A stretch of 64,000 bases of DNA from Lysinibacillus agricola (lineage in GTDB: Bacteria; Bacillota; Bacilli; Bacillales_A; Planococcaceae). The DNA is taken from positions 4,839,501 to 4,903,500 of the forward strand of contig NZ_CP067341.1 of assembly GCF_016638705.1 (NCBI RefSeq), in the 5' to 3' direction. The notes under the pieces were generated by a model. That model was not told the DNA's origin. It was given only the letters and a program-made list of their open reading frames with translations, and made no database searches. Both the position numbers and the translations under genes were made by a program. Below are positions 35,999 to 45,314 of the stretch, one piece after another; position 1 is the stretch's first letter, and every line of letters starts with the position of its first letter.

Positions 35999-37693
35999 AT
36001 GCGATTTACTATCTACAAGAAGTTAATACTCGGTTTTTTTATTGTTATTTTAGTGTTAGTTGGCACAATCGGATTAAATTTTAAACAGCTTAATTCTGTA
36101 AACAAGACATATCGTGTGTTACTTGAAGAACAAACAACTAAATCTATTAGTATTCAAGAACTACGCGTGATTGCAAAACAAGAAATTGTAAGTATGAGAG
36201 GCTATCTATTACTTGGTGACAAACATAATCTTCAAAGTAATTCGGCTTCACGTGAAGAATTTAAACAGAAATATGATGAATTAATAGCATCATTCGATTC
36301 TAAAAAATCTATCGAATTATTTGAGGCTATTAATAAAAGTGAGAAAGATGTCCAACAGTTTGCAGATCGCATGTTTTCATTAAAAGCTGCTGGAGAAACT
36401 GAGCAATATGAAAAGCTTGATAGCACACAAGGCCGCCTTATTATTAAACAATTTGATGAACGCGTAGAAAACCTCGCCAACTACCAGGATGAGTATATAG
36501 AAGGAAAAATCGCTGCTACAGCAAAAGAGATTCAAGCTATTAAATTCCAAATGATTATTCTTGGAGTGTTTGCTGTCGTCGTTAGTCTGATAATTGCTAT
36601 TGTGATGGGAAGCATTATTTCTCGTCCTATCAAAGGTATGGCAAAGGCTGCAAAGAAGATTGCTGAGGGCGATTTAACGGCTGAACAAATTCACATTAAA
36701 AATCGTGATGAGGTGGGTGATTTAGGACTTGCCTTTAATCAAATGGCGCTAAATTTAAAGGATCTTATTACAAATGTACGTCATAACACCGTACAGGTAA
36801 GTGGCTCCGCTGCTGAGTTAACCGCAAGTGCTGAACAAACTATCCAAGCGACAGAGCAAATTACTTCCTCCATACAAGAAGTAGCAAGCGGTTCCGAAGC
36901 TCAAGGCAAAAATGCTACTGAAAGCTCAGACGCTATGAAAAATATGACAAACGGCATTCAACAATTAGCTACAACTACAGCTGCCGTTTCTGAGCTTGCT
37001 ATAGAGACAAATACTGAAGCTAATAAAGGAAATGAATCACTACACCGCGTTATTGCACAGATGGACACAATTAATACAGCAGTTTTAGAGTCTGCTAGCG
37101 TTGTAAAAAACTTAGAAAGCCATTCCGTTGAAATCGGTAATATTATTGGCCTCATTACGGATATCGCAGAGCAAACAAATTTACTAGCATTGAATGCTGC
37201 AATTGAGGCAGCACGTGCAGGGGATCATGGCCGTGGCTTTGCAGTAGTTGCAAACGAAGTGAAAAAATTAGCGGAGCAATCCAAGAAATCAGCGGAACAA
37301 ATTGCAACTTTGATTTCAGAAATCCAACAAGATACAAACCGTGCCGTAACTGTCATGGATACTGGTACACAAGAGGTACAGGTGGGTATGCAAGTTGTAA
37401 AAGTAGCTGAGGAAGGCTTCTCAAAAATCGTTGAACTGATTGAACAAGTATCCAAGCAAATTCAAGAAGCAACGACAGTTTCTGAAGAAATGTCATCAAA
37501 TGCTGAGCAAATTTACGCATCCTTCGATGAAATAGCAACGATCGCACAAACGTCTTCTGCTAATTTGCAAAATGTAGCTTCTGCATCTGAGGAACAACTA
37601 GCAACTATTGAAGAAGTTGCCGCTTCTGCTGCTACGCTATCAAATATGGCCGAGGAATTACAAACACAGGTTTCTCGTTTTAAAGTGGAGTGA
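35999..37693 (+). CDS. Methyl-accepting chemotaxis protein, four-helix-bundle sensor
   Basis: A 564-residue chemoreceptor. Helix 1 (residues 8-27) and helix 2 (183-207) enclose an all-helical 4HB_MCP domain of about 150 residues. HAMP ('[19 protein letters not shown]') and the signalling hairpin follow; the tip reads '[20 protein letters not shown]'. 4HB domains bind small ligands at the dimer interface; the ligand is unknown. The ORF starts at ATG 35999 after GAAAGGAA. Stands alone. Confidence 0.94.
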   Translation: MRFTIYKKLILGFFIVILVLVGTIGLNFKQLNSVNKTYRVLLEEQTTKSISIQELRVIAKQEIVSMRGYLLLGDKHNLQSNSASREEFKQKYDELIASFDSKKSIELFEAINKSEKDVQQFADRMFSLKAAGETEQYEKLDSTQGRLIIKQFDERVENLANYQDEYIEGKIAATAKEIQAIKFQMIILGVFAVVVSLIIAIVMGSIISRPIKGMAKAAKKIAEGDLTAEQIHIKNRDEVGDLGLAFNQMALNLKDLITNVRHNTVQVSGSAAELTASAEQTIQATEQITSSIQEVASGSEAQGKNATESSDAMKNMTNGIQQLATTTAAVSELAIETNTEANKGNESLHRVIAQMDTINTAVLESASVVKNLESHSVEIGNIIGLITDIAEQTNLLALNAAIEAARAGDHGRGFAVVANEVKKLAEQSKKSAEQIATLISEIQQDTNRAVTVMDTGTQEVQVGMQVVKVAEEGFSKIVELIEQVSKQIQEATTVSEEMSSNAEQIYASFDEIATIAQTSSANLQNVASASEEQLATIEEVAASAATLSNMAEELQTQVSRFKVE

Positions 37694-37853
37694 AAATGAT
37701 AAGAGTAGGCGTTCAGTATTGATTAACATTACAACCCTTAACCCAGATTTATTAACAAAATAATAGCACTAATTTCAAGGTTACCAAAATCAAGATTTGT
37801 TGATTATCAAACATATTTTGATAATCTATTTCATTGACAAATTAACTTTTTAT

Positions 37854-37896
37854 AAAAAAATCCTCCCAACTTGTAATTAAATATAAGTTGGGAGGA
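37854..37896 (-). terminator. Terminator of the HAD-HD unit
   Basis: CCTCCCAACTT / AAGTTGGGAGG stem followed on the minus strand by seven T; it ends the unit containing the HD pseudogene. Confidence 0.85.
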
Positions 37897-37929
37897 AACT
37901 TCGAATCTAGTATATGTCATTCAATGATT

Positions 37930-38517
37930 TCATTTATTAAAACCTACCTGCCTTAATTTCTCAGCACCTTCCGCTTCAATAAGATCCTTGAGCTCAGTTA
38001 ACACTACGTCAAATTCAGTATGTTTTCCGAGCAAAAATGTCGTTTCATGCTCAATCGGTACCCATGTTTCAATGGCAGCTTCATTGTCTGTATTTGTACT
38101 TCAAGTTTATCTAATGCATTTGCCACTTTCGCTTCATATGTATCTTTATACTCAAATTCAAACCACAAATCATAAAACTGATGCCAGTGTCATTGCCTAG
38201 CATATCTCTTATTTTCTAAATCGCTAGAATTTCATTTTGTCTCTTTTCTGCTTTTAGCGTAGCATTATTCATCGTATCAAATGCTGGAATATCAGTTGCA
38301 TAAACCTCTACTAAATCATGTATAATAATTATTTTTAATAGACGTTCACTATTAATTTTTTTGCGGTAAATGTTCATCTATAACCATCGCCATTAATGCA
38401 ACTCGCTATGTATTCTCGGCTACACTTTCCTGTCTTCTTTCTGAAAGCCACTATGTCATAGCCCATGTTTCAAGCCTTCCGACTCATGCAAAAGTTTTTC
38501 ACGTTACGTAAATCCAT
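37930..38517 (-). pseudogene. HD-domain phosphohydrolase pseudogene (YfbR-like)
   Basis: Fragments of one HD_3 protein appear in shifting frames on the minus strand. First 'MDLRNVKNF', then in another frame 'HSGFQKEDRK' and 'RVALMAMVIDEHLP'. Next come 'IIIIHDLVEVYATDIPAFDT' (the HD motif), an in-frame TAG after 'QNEILAI', 'DLWFEFEYKDTYEAKVANA', and finally 'FDVVLTELKDLIEAEGAEKL'. At least three frameshifts and one stop are needed. It follows the HAD gene by 12 bases, so it was probably its operon partner. Intact relatives are 5'-nucleotidase-like. Confidence 0.9.
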
Positions 38518-38529
38518 GGTCGGTACCCC

Positions 38530-39279
38530 TTATTTGTACTTTTCATTTAACGTATTTAGCATGTCAATTACTGCTACCTCGTCACTTGGTACTTGTAAGG
38601 ACGCAAGCTCACGTACCTTATGCTCACCTACACAAATGCTTTCTTTCGCCTTTACAAACATGGATGCATCGTTCGCATCATTCCCAAACGCGATAAATCC
38701 ACCTTCAGCGACACCTAATTTCATTAAGCCATTCCATTTATCAATGCCATTAGGACTCATATCTACAATATTTTCTGCACTATGCTCGTATAATGAAATA
38801 GGCAACTGCTGTAATTCAGCTAATATTTCTTTATGTTGCTCTCCAGGAAATAAAACAATTTTTACGATATCTTTTAGTTCATGTAATGACACGTTTTTCG
38901 CAAGTTTTAGTGGATCTAAATTTTGATGAATTGGATGTGCCTCACTACCTGTATACGCATAATCCCAATCACCATCAACTAAATATGGCAGTTGAAATGC
39001 CAACATAATGTTTTGAATCGCTTCTACAATTTCCCCTGTAAATGCAGTTACCTCAACAGTTTCTCCGTTCTGTGCAACAAATGCACCATTTCCCCCTACC
39101 ATTGGGAACTTCCGCATGGTTTCCGGTAATACAGGTAATAAATCACGAATCGGACGAGCTGATGCAAAAATGATTTCATGGCCATTCTCGATGCAAGCTT
39201 CTAGAGCATTAGTAATTCCCTTACTTAATGGTTGACCCTTAAAACAAATCGTACCGTCTAAATCAAATACAAATTTCAT
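38530..39279 (-). CDS. HAD-superfamily hydrolase, Cof subfamily
   Basis: A 249-residue type IIB HAD phosphatase. Motif I is 'FVFDLDGTICF' (nucleophile Asp), motif II lies around 'IIFASARP', and the C-terminal motif IV is 'IAFGNDANDASMF'. The capping domain sits between. Substrates are small phosphorylated metabolites, often sugar phosphates or FMN. ATG 39279 is chosen, eight bases after AAGG; a GTG two codons earlier overlaps it. The HD gene downstream is broken. Confidence 0.92.
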   Translation of the reverse strand: MKFVFDLDGTICFKGQPLSKGITNALEACIENGHEIIFASARPIRDLLPVLPETMRKFPMVGGNGAFVAQNGETVEVTAFTGEIVEAIQNIMLAFQLPYLVDGDWDYAYTGSEAHPIHQNLDPLKLAKNVSLHELKDIVKIVLFPGEQHKEILAELQQLPISLYEHSAENIVDMSPNGIDKWNGLMKLGVAEGGFIAFGNDANDASMFVKAKESICVGEHKVRELASLQVPSDEVAVIDMLNTLNEKYK

Positions 39280-39357
39280 AGTCACGCCTTCTTTCTAAAC
39301 TGTTAATTCCCCTTTTATTATCCCATAAAAATTTACATTCATTGTGAAAATAATGAT

Positions 39358-39636
39358 TATTATCATAACGTGGGGCTGATTTCCGTTCCAACTGGGCGCT
39401 TTGTAGCTGTCGCTTCACTTTCGCTACAGAAAACAGTTGTTGCTGACGCTTCGCTTTCGCGCAGAGCAAAGCTTCCTGGGGGGCATCCGATGAACTACTT
39501 CGCTTCCCGCTCCAGGGTCTAATCTGTGACGCTGATTCACAAGGAGTCACCCAGCCTCCACTTCATCAACTTATATCAATTTCGCCTTGGCGTAATTGCG
39601 TCCGGAGGCTTTATCAAATACCATCCCAGCTATTGT
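39358..39636. repeat. Intergenic repeat, longest copy, reverse orientation (copy 9)
   Basis: 'cataacgtggggctgatttc' ... 'cccagcctccacttcatcaac', with inner blocks 'gtagctgtcgcttcactttc', 'ccgatgaactacttcgcttc' and 'aatctgtgacgctgattcac'. It is followed directly by the 22-bp palindrome type 'caatttcgccttggcgtaat' and 'tgcgtccggaggct'. It shows that both repeat types travel together. Confidence 0.88.
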
Positions 39637-39731
39637 TTATGAGCCAAAATTAAGGGGTTTTTTTGGTTATCAGACGATTGATAATTATCGCCCCTATACA
39701 AGACAGAAAAGAAATAATTTTTAGAATATTA

Positions 39732-39760
39732 TTGACATTCAGGTGATATCCAAGTATTAT
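39732..39760 (+). promoter_or_regulatory. Sigma-A promoter of the leuA T-box leader
   Basis: TTGACA (39732-39737), a 17-base spacer and TATTAT (39755-39760). Transcription should begin near 39767, just before stem I. Confidence 0.85.
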
Positions 39761-39766
39761 TGCTTT

Positions 39767-40036
39767 CAACAACACATTGTAGGCCAAGATTGGAAAAAGT
39801 AGAAATGCAAGTGTACTTGTAGAGAGTCGGTGGTTGGTGCAAACCGATAGGCACACATTTTGAACTCGTCCATGAGCTACTCCCTGAACCTTGAGTAAGG
39901 GATGTCGGTTTCCTCCGTTAACAGGATAGACAGTGATAGCTGTCGATAAGGGGACTTTTTCTGTAAAGAGAAGGTCAATTAGAGTGGTACCGCGAGCATA
40001 AACTCGTCTCTATATTTTTATATAGAGGCGGGTTTT
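39767..40036 (+). ncRNA. T-box riboswitch, leucine-specific, leader of leuA
   Basis: Stem I elements are 'AGAGAGTCGGTGGTTGG' and 'GCAAACCGAT'. The specifier loop 'TTGAACTCGTCC' has CTC (39865-39867), a leucine codon. The T-box core AGAGTGGTACCGCG is at 39981-39994, and a terminator stem CGTCTCTATAT / ATATAGAGGCGGG with eight T follows at 40004-40036. Uncharged tRNA-Leu binding would open the terminator. This fits the downstream gene, the first committed enzyme of leucine synthesis. Confidence 0.95.
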
Positions 40037-40141
40037 TTTTATTTATTGGCCTAAGTGTAGGTTTCATCTCTAGCAGAGCAAATAATGCAATGCAGAGTCA
40101 ACATTAATAAAAAGTCAACTACTAAAAAGGAGTGTTTGAAA

Positions 40142-41713
40142 ATGGGAAGAAAAATTTGGGTGTTTGATACAACTTTACGTGATGGCGAGCAAGTGCCTGG
40201 TGCAAAACTGAATTTATACGAAAAAGTAGAGATTGCACAGCAACTCAAAAAATTAGGCGTCGATATTATCGAAGCTGGTTTCCCTGCTTCATCACAAGGT
40301 GATTTTGATGCAGTTAAAGCTGTCGCACAAAAAGTTGGTCATACAAGTGACATTATGATTACTGCTTTAGCACGTGCTGTACAGGCAGATATTGATGCTG
40401 TTTATAACGCTGTAAAATACGCTGAAAATCCTATGATTCATATGGTGCTTGGTACTTCTGATATTCATGTTGAGAAAAAATTTAGCAAATCTAAGGATCA
40501 AATTCTACAAATTGGCGTTGATGCAGTAAAATATGCGAAAACTCTTCTACCACAAGTCCAATACTCAACAGAAGACGCATCTCGTTCAGATTTCGAGTAT
40601 CTTTGGAAAACAATTGAAGCCGTAATGAAGGCTGGTGCAACAATGATTAATGTACCTGACACAGTCGGCTTTGCAGAGCCAGAAGAATTTGGAGCGATGA
40701 TTTATAAACTAAATGACCGCATGAAAAACTTAAACGATAGCGTTTTACTAAGTGTTCATTGCCACAATGATCTTGGTATGGCAACTGCTAACACGCTTGC
40801 TGCGATTAAAAATGGCGCTGATAAAGTAGAATGTACCATTAACGGCATTGGTGAACGCGCAGGTAATGCAGCATTAGAAGAAGTCGTAATGGCGTTGAAA
40901 ACACGTAGCTCTGTATACAATGCTGCGACACGTATCAACACAAGAGAAATTATGAATACGTCTCGTCTTGTTTCTAGCTTTATGGGCTTAGACGTACAAG
41001 TAAACAAAGCCATTACTGGAGATAATGCTTTTGCCCATTCCTCGGGTATTCATCAAGATGGCCTTCTGAAATCTCGTGATGCCTATGAAATTGTGCATCC
41101 AGAAGATGTAGGTCTTGATGATATGGAGCTAGTTCTTACAGCTCGCTCTGGGCGTCACGCCGTGAAAAATGCCCTTGAAAAACTTGGCTTTTCAAATCTT
41201 TCTACAGATGAATTTGAAGGAATCTTCGAAGGCTTCTTGAGGCTTGCCGATGCGAAGAAAGAAGTATACGATCACGATTTATACGTTATTGTTGAAAGCT
41301 ATTATGAAAAACATGACGCCAACAATGCGAATGCCACTCATTATAGTGATCAATTCTTTGATTTCGATGATTTACAAGTCGTCAGCAACGCAAGCTTCCC
41401 TTCAGCAAGTGTAAAAGTTCGTAAAGGTGACGAGGTTTTTAAAGCAAGTGCAGTTGGATCAGGTCCAATTGATGCCCTGTATTCAGCCATCGCAGAAATT
41501 ACAAACATTGATGTGAAACTTGTGGAATATAATATCAATAGTGTTTCTCGTGGTAAAGAAGCGCTTGGTAAAGTAAAAATAACAATCGAGCATGAAGGTG
41601 AAAAGTATATCGCAAAAGCTGCGGATACAGATATATTAAAAGCGAGTGCGCTAGCTTATATTAATGCCATCAATAGTATTGTGGTTGCTAAATTAACGCC
41701 TGTTATGAACTAA
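40142..41713 (+). CDS. leuA: 2-isopropylmalate synthase
   Basis: A 523-residue enzyme that condenses acetyl-CoA with 2-oxoisovalerate. The HMGL-like TIM barrel starts with '[14 protein letters not shown]' and has metal-site '[17 protein letters not shown]' and '[19 protein letters not shown]'; 'HSSGIHQDG' follows. The C-terminal LeuA dimer regulatory domain (about 390-515) includes '[16 protein letters not shown]' and a GSGPIDA motif, giving leucine feedback. ATG 40142 is set by AAAGGAG nine bases before it. No leuBCD follows; the terminator comes right after. Confidence 0.95.
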   Translation: MGRKIWVFDTTLRDGEQVPGAKLNLYEKVEIAQQLKKLGVDIIEAGFPASSQGDFDAVKAVAQKVGHTSDIMITALARAVQADIDAVYNAVKYAENPMIHMVLGTSDIHVEKKFSKSKDQILQIGVDAVKYAKTLLPQVQYSTEDASRSDFEYLWKTIEAVMKAGATMINVPDTVGFAEPEEFGAMIYKLNDRMKNLNDSVLLSVHCHNDLGMATANTLAAIKNGADKVECTINGIGERAGNAALEEVVMALKTRSSVYNAATRINTREIMNTSRLVSSFMGLDVQVNKAITGDNAFAHSSGIHQDGLLKSRDAYEIVHPEDVGLDDMELVLTARSGRHAVKNALEKLGFSNLSTDEFEGIFEGFLRLADAKKEVYDHDLYVIVESYYEKHDANNANATHYSDQFFDFDDLQVVSNASFPSASVKVRKGDEVFKASAVGSGPIDALYSAIAEITNIDVKLVEYNINSVSRGKEALGKVKITIEHEGEKYIAKAADTDILKASALAYINAINSIVVAKLTPVMN

Positions 41714-41718
41714 ATAGT

Positions 41719-41756
41719 CGAAAGCAGTATGACAATATTAAGTCATACTGCTTTCG
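41719..41756. terminator. Terminator between leuA and metG2
   Basis: A 15-bp perfect stem CGAAAGCAGTATGAC with loop AATATTAA, then a T-rich stretch; between convergent genes. Confidence 0.93.
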
Positions 41757-41763
41757 TATTTTC

Positions 41764-43398
41764 CTATCGACTGTCCTTCACTAACTTTTGATACTCCTCT
41801 TCAATCAATTCAACATCAAGACGTTCAAACAGTGGTGTCACTTCGCTAATGCTTTCTGGTAAGTCCACTTGCTCATGCCACATCACTTCATTGATCCCTA
41901 ACATTTTTCTCACCTTCTCAGCTGAGAACGGTAAAAATGGATGTAATAGCTGTCCAAGATTTGCAATAATATAAACACATGTTGCTAATGTTCGATTTCC
42001 AGCTTCCACATTCTCTTTCACCTGTAGCCATGGCTGTTGCTCATCAAAATAACGATTTGCTGCACGAATATATTCAAAAATGGCCTCTAAAGCTTGTTTG
42101 AAATGACCTGCTTCTATATGAATTCCAACCTCATTAAAGAGCTGAATCGTTTGTTTTCGAATAGTCCCATCTACCTTAGCATGGGGCACTTGACGATCAA
42201 ACGATTTCTCTAAAAACTTCAATGTACGATTGACAAAATTACCATAAGCGCCAAGTAATTCGCCATTATGACTATAAATAAATTCTCGCCAAGAGAAATC
42301 AGTATCACGATTTTCTGGTGCATTCATTGTTAAAAAATAACGAATAGAATCTGCATCGTATCGACTCAAAATATAAGGCACCCACACCGCCCAATTTTGG
42401 CTCGTCGATAATTTTCGTTTTTCTAATGTTAAATATTCGTTTGATACAATATGTGTAGGTAAGGCCTTTGCTCCTATCCCGATTAGAATGGCTGGCCATA
42501 TAACTGTATGGAATGGAATATTATCCTTACCATGCACATAATACGAAGTCGTTTCTTCATTCCACAAATCTTCAATAGCTATTTGATGCTGCTTTGCCCA
42601 TTCAATACTCGCTGTTAAGTAACCTGCTACTGCTTCAATCCACACATATATTTTTTTGCCTTCAAAGCCTGGGACTGGCACATCTATTCCATTTGGTAAA
42701 TCCCTTGTTACAGCGCGGTCTGGAACCCCTTCTGCCAAGTAACGCTCTGTTAAACCTAAAGCATTGTCACGCCAGCGTTTTTCTGCCTTTGCCTCTGCTA
42801 AATAAGTCTCCAGCCTCCCTTGAAACTGACTAAATGCAAAATAAAAATGCTCTGTCTCCTTGATAATTGGCTCATTCCCACAAATTTTACAGCGTTTATC
42901 GATTAAATCGAGTGGGTCTAAAATTGTTGAGCAATTATCACATTGGTCACCACGTGCCTTCGCACCACAGTTTGGACAAATCCCCTCTACAAATCGGTCA
43001 GGCAAAAACTGCTTGTCCGTTTCACAATAAGCTTGTTCAATTTTCTTTTTGTATAAAAAATTATTCGCTAGTAGCTGTAAAAAAATCGTCTGAACCGATT
43101 CATGATGGTGCTGCGCATCTGTTCTCGTATACAAATCATAGGTAAATCCTAAATCATTAAAGCATCCTGTAAACTCCTCGTGATAATGATTAGCAATTGC
43201 TTCCGTTGTCGTATTTTCCTGTGCAGCCCGAATAGAAATCGGTGTACCATTACAGTCACTACCCGACACATATAATACCTTCTCGCCCTTTTGTCGGTAA
43301 TATCTAGCCAAAATATCACCTGGTAATAATGCGGCGACATGCCCTAAATGCAAAGAACCATTTGCATATGGCCACGCGCCTCCAATAACAATCGTCAT
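41764..43398 (-). CDS. metG: Methionyl-tRNA synthetase, second type
   Basis: A 544-residue class I synthetase. '[20 protein letters not shown]' carries HLGH. A double zinc knuckle has CPNC, CDNC and CKIC. The KMSKS loop reads KRKLSTS, and a C-terminal anticodon-binding helical domain includes '[20 protein letters not shown]'. It lacks the C-terminal tRNA-binding (EMAP-like) domain of the ordinary Bacillus enzyme (about 650 residues), so it looks like the MetRS2-type paralogue. A Met-specific T-box leader precedes it. The main metS gene would be elsewhere. Confidence 0.92.
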   Translation of the reverse strand: MTIVIGGAWPYANGSLHLGHVAALLPGDILARYYRQKGEKVLYVSGSDCNGTPISIRAAQENTTTEAIANHYHEEFTGCFNDLGFTYDLYTRTDAQHHHESVQTIFLQLLANNFLYKKKIEQAYCETDKQFLPDRFVEGICPNCGAKARGDQCDNCSTILDPLDLIDKRCKICGNEPIIKETEHFYFAFSQFQGRLETYLAEAKAEKRWRDNALGLTERYLAEGVPDRAVTRDLPNGIDVPVPGFEGKKIYVWIEAVAGYLTASIEWAKQHQIAIEDLWNEETTSYYVHGKDNIPFHTVIWPAILIGIGAKALPTHIVSNEYLTLEKRKLSTSQNWAVWVPYILSRYDADSIRYFLTMNAPENRDTDFSWREFIYSHNGELLGAYGNFVNRTLKFLEKSFDRQVPHAKVDGTIRKQTIQLFNEVGIHIEAGHFKQALEAIFEYIRAANRYFDEQQPWLQVKENVEAGNRTLATCVYIIANLGQLLHPFLPFSAEKVRKMLGINEVMWHEQVDLPESISEVTPLFERLDVELIEEEYQKLVKDSR

Positions 43399-43542
43399 CC
43401 TAAGTTGCTCCCCTCAAAAAAATTGTAAAAAGTGTAAGGTGTGTTAATTAACCATTTTTATTCATCCCAATTAATCAGAATCTTTTTACCGATCAATAAT
43501 AAATCTATATTTCCCTAATCAACACACCTGAAAAAAGTGTAT

Positions 43543-43930
43543 AAAAAAACGCCCTAATCAAAATTGATTAGGACGAGTATACCCGTGTTACCACCTATAT
43601 TTACAAATAGCTCACACTATTTGCCTCCATCAGTACGTCTCATTTCATTTTATCAATTATGCCTCGGCATAATTGCGTCCGGAATCGGCTTTGTGCTCGC
43701 ACAAAGAACTCCTTTCCGATTCTGTGACATCCGCCGGAGGCTTACTTCTTTGAGCAGGTGTTTAAACACCTGCTCAAAGAAGTGAGAGATACTGTCGCTG
43801 TTGTAACGAGTGCCCATCTCGTCGTAATCTACTCGCAAACTTGCTTTCGGTACGAAGCTCAAAGGTCATTTTCCAAAGGGGGCATTTACCTCATTTCCAC
43901 CAACAGAGGCTCTCTATATAATACTTACCC
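43543..43930 (-). ncRNA. T-box riboswitch, methionine-specific, leader of metG
   Basis: On the minus strand: stem I begins 'AGAGAGCCTCTGTTGGTGG' (from 43915). The specifier loop 'GGAAAATGACC' has ATG (43869-43867). A stem 'GCAAATAG'/'CTATTTGT' follows, then the T-box core AGGTGGTAACACGG (43596-43583) and a terminator CGCCCTAATCA / TGATTAGGACG with seven T (43573-43543). Between stem I and the T-box core, 43650-43790 is filled by repeat sequence, so this leader is unusually long. Confidence 0.93.
43652..43787. repeat. Repeat insertion inside the Met T-box leader (copy 10)
   Basis: A 22-bp palindrome 'caattatgcctcggcataat' plus 'tgcgtccgga' (43655-43682), then 'tccgccggaggctta'. A perfect 40-bp palindrome (43744-43783, centre 'gtttaaac') follows. 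Matches copies 5 and 9. Confidence 0.8.
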
Positions 43931-43994
43931 AATTTACTTTTCCTTATCAATGCTTTTACTATAGATTTCCACCATTTTACTCTTTCTTCTCTTG

Positions 43995-44100
43995 AATTGC
44001 AATGTATGTCGATAAATGACTGAAAGTTCTCGATAAAATGAAAAAGTTAGGCGATAAATCAAAAAAGTTGGGTGATAAATCAGAAAATGTAGTCGATAAA
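43995..44100. repeat. Degenerate tandem repeat, about 21 bp
   Basis: Five units beginning (t)cgataaa: at about 44010, 44034, 44053, 44074 and 44094. The units in between read like 'tgaaaaagttaggcgataaa' and 'tcaaaaaagttgggtgataa'. It lies just after the HAD gene, on its downstream side, up to its stop codon. Confidence 0.7.
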
Positions 44101-44106
44101 AAAATT

Positions 44107-44754
44107 TTATCCTAGTTTTATATAAAGTAGCTCTTTCAAATCATCTATGACTATGTCTGCTTTTTGTAATTCCGTCTCCTGCGCAAAGTCAAAGCGTACG
44201 CCCACTGAGAGCAACTGATTGTCTTGAGCTGCCTGAATATCAGAAGAACGATCACCAACAACTGCCCCGCGTTGAATGGCATTTTCCTCGATTACCTTTT
44301 TCACTAAATCAGATTTATGACCGCTCGAAATGGACTGAATACTATATGTACCTTTAATAAAGCGCTGTAATTGATAGGTTTCTACTATTGCTTGTAAATA
44401 TTCAGTTTGTCCATTACTGGCTATGAATAAATCATAGTTTTCTGCCAAAGTAGCAAGTGTTTGCTCTGCATTTGGATACAATGCGCCCTGGCGATTACGT
44501 ACTTGCTCAATAAGTTTAACATGGAATAATGCATTGCTTTCTTCGCGTGTCTCTAATGTGTGCATTGGGCATAACGTTTCCCAGACAACAGGTAATGGAA
44601 CACCCATAATTTCTCGGTATTTCTCTATCGGTGTTTCTCCCTGCCACATGCCCTTTGCACGTAACACATCGAACGTTGCCGATAGTGCTGGCTCTAATAT
44701 TAGGTTTGTTTGAAATAAAGTACCATCCATATCAAAAATAATAGCTTTTTTCAT
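44107..44754 (-). CDS. HAD-family phosphatase (beta-phosphoglucomutase-like)
   Basis: A 215-residue HAD hydrolase with motif I 'IIFDMDGTLFQTN', motif II 'FIASNGQTEYLQ' and motif IV 'GAVVGDRSSDIQAA'. A helical type I cap lies between motifs I and II. The substrate is not evident. ATG 44754 follows AGAAGGGGTGA. It is the last gene of the rsgA-fosB-HAD series, 52 bases after fosB. The last bases abut a degenerate tandem repeat. Confidence 0.9.
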   Translation of the reverse strand: MKKAIIFDMDGTLFQTNLILEPALSATFDVLRAKGMWQGETPIEKYREIMGVPLPVVWETLCPMHTLETREESNALFHVKLIEQVRNRQGALYPNAEQTLATLAENYDLFIASNGQTEYLQAIVETYQLQRFIKGTYSIQSISSGHKSDLVKKVIEENAIQRGAVVGDRSSDIQAAQDNQLLSVGVRFDFAQETELQKADIVIDDLKELLYIKLG

Positions 44755-44806
44755 AAAATCACCCCTTCTACTATTATCAACGTTTTCATTAGAAGGAGTG
44801 TTGCAA

Positions 44807-45235
44807 CTATAAGACATCAAAAAACTCCATATGCATTTTTTCCTTCTTATAATAATCCAATCGATCCTGTAAGGTCCCTGTATGAAATTCGAATTTATGA
44901 CCGTCTGGATCCGTGAAGTAAATCGATTTTTTATCCCGCACATCTCTTTGTCTGCCTTCTAGAATATTGACATTAAGTTGGATTAGCTTTTCATACATTT
45001 TGTCATAATCGTCCTCCTGGATAGAAAACGCTATATGTGTATAGGATTGATGTATTTCATTGCGTGGAATATCCTGTTCTACATTCAGGGCAAGCCACAG
45101 CCCATTTACATCAAAATAGGCTGTACTTTTCCCCTTCACTAGTAATTTTGCGTCAAAAACCTTTTCATAGAATGCAATGGATTTTTCAAGATTTGAAACT
45201 GAAAATAATAAATGATTTATGTTTTGGATTGTCAT
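44807..45235 (-). CDS. fosB: Fosfomycin resistance thiol transferase FosB
   Basis: A 142-residue VOC-fold enzyme. It aligns along its whole length with Bacillus FosB, which adds bacillithiol or cysteine to fosfomycin. Metal ligands are His8 ('INHLLF'), His67 ('YTHIAF') and Glu116 ('FEFHTG'). The signature '[20 protein letters not shown]' and the tail '[14 protein letters not shown]' are typical. It lies 79 bases after the rsgA-like gene on the same strand and may be co-transcribed from the attenuated promoter. Confidence 0.95.
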   Translation of the reverse strand: MTIQNINHLLFSVSNLEKSIAFYEKVFDAKLLVKGKSTAYFDVNGLWLALNVEQDIPRNEIHQSYTHIAFSIQEDDYDKMYEKLIQLNVNILEGRQRDVRDKKSIYFTDPDGHKFEFHTGTLQDRLDYYKKEKMHMEFFDVL

Positions 45236-45314
45236 GCGTGTGCCTCCAACTTTGAAATCGCTGATAAAAGTGTGATTCTCGCCGATAACCTTTAACCCTC
45301 ATATCAAGTTTCGT

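Noticed and set aside
39650..39856. 68-codon hydrophobic frame on the minus strand
   Set aside because: It overlaps the promoter and stem I of the leuA T-box, has no ribosome site and ends in a T/A run.
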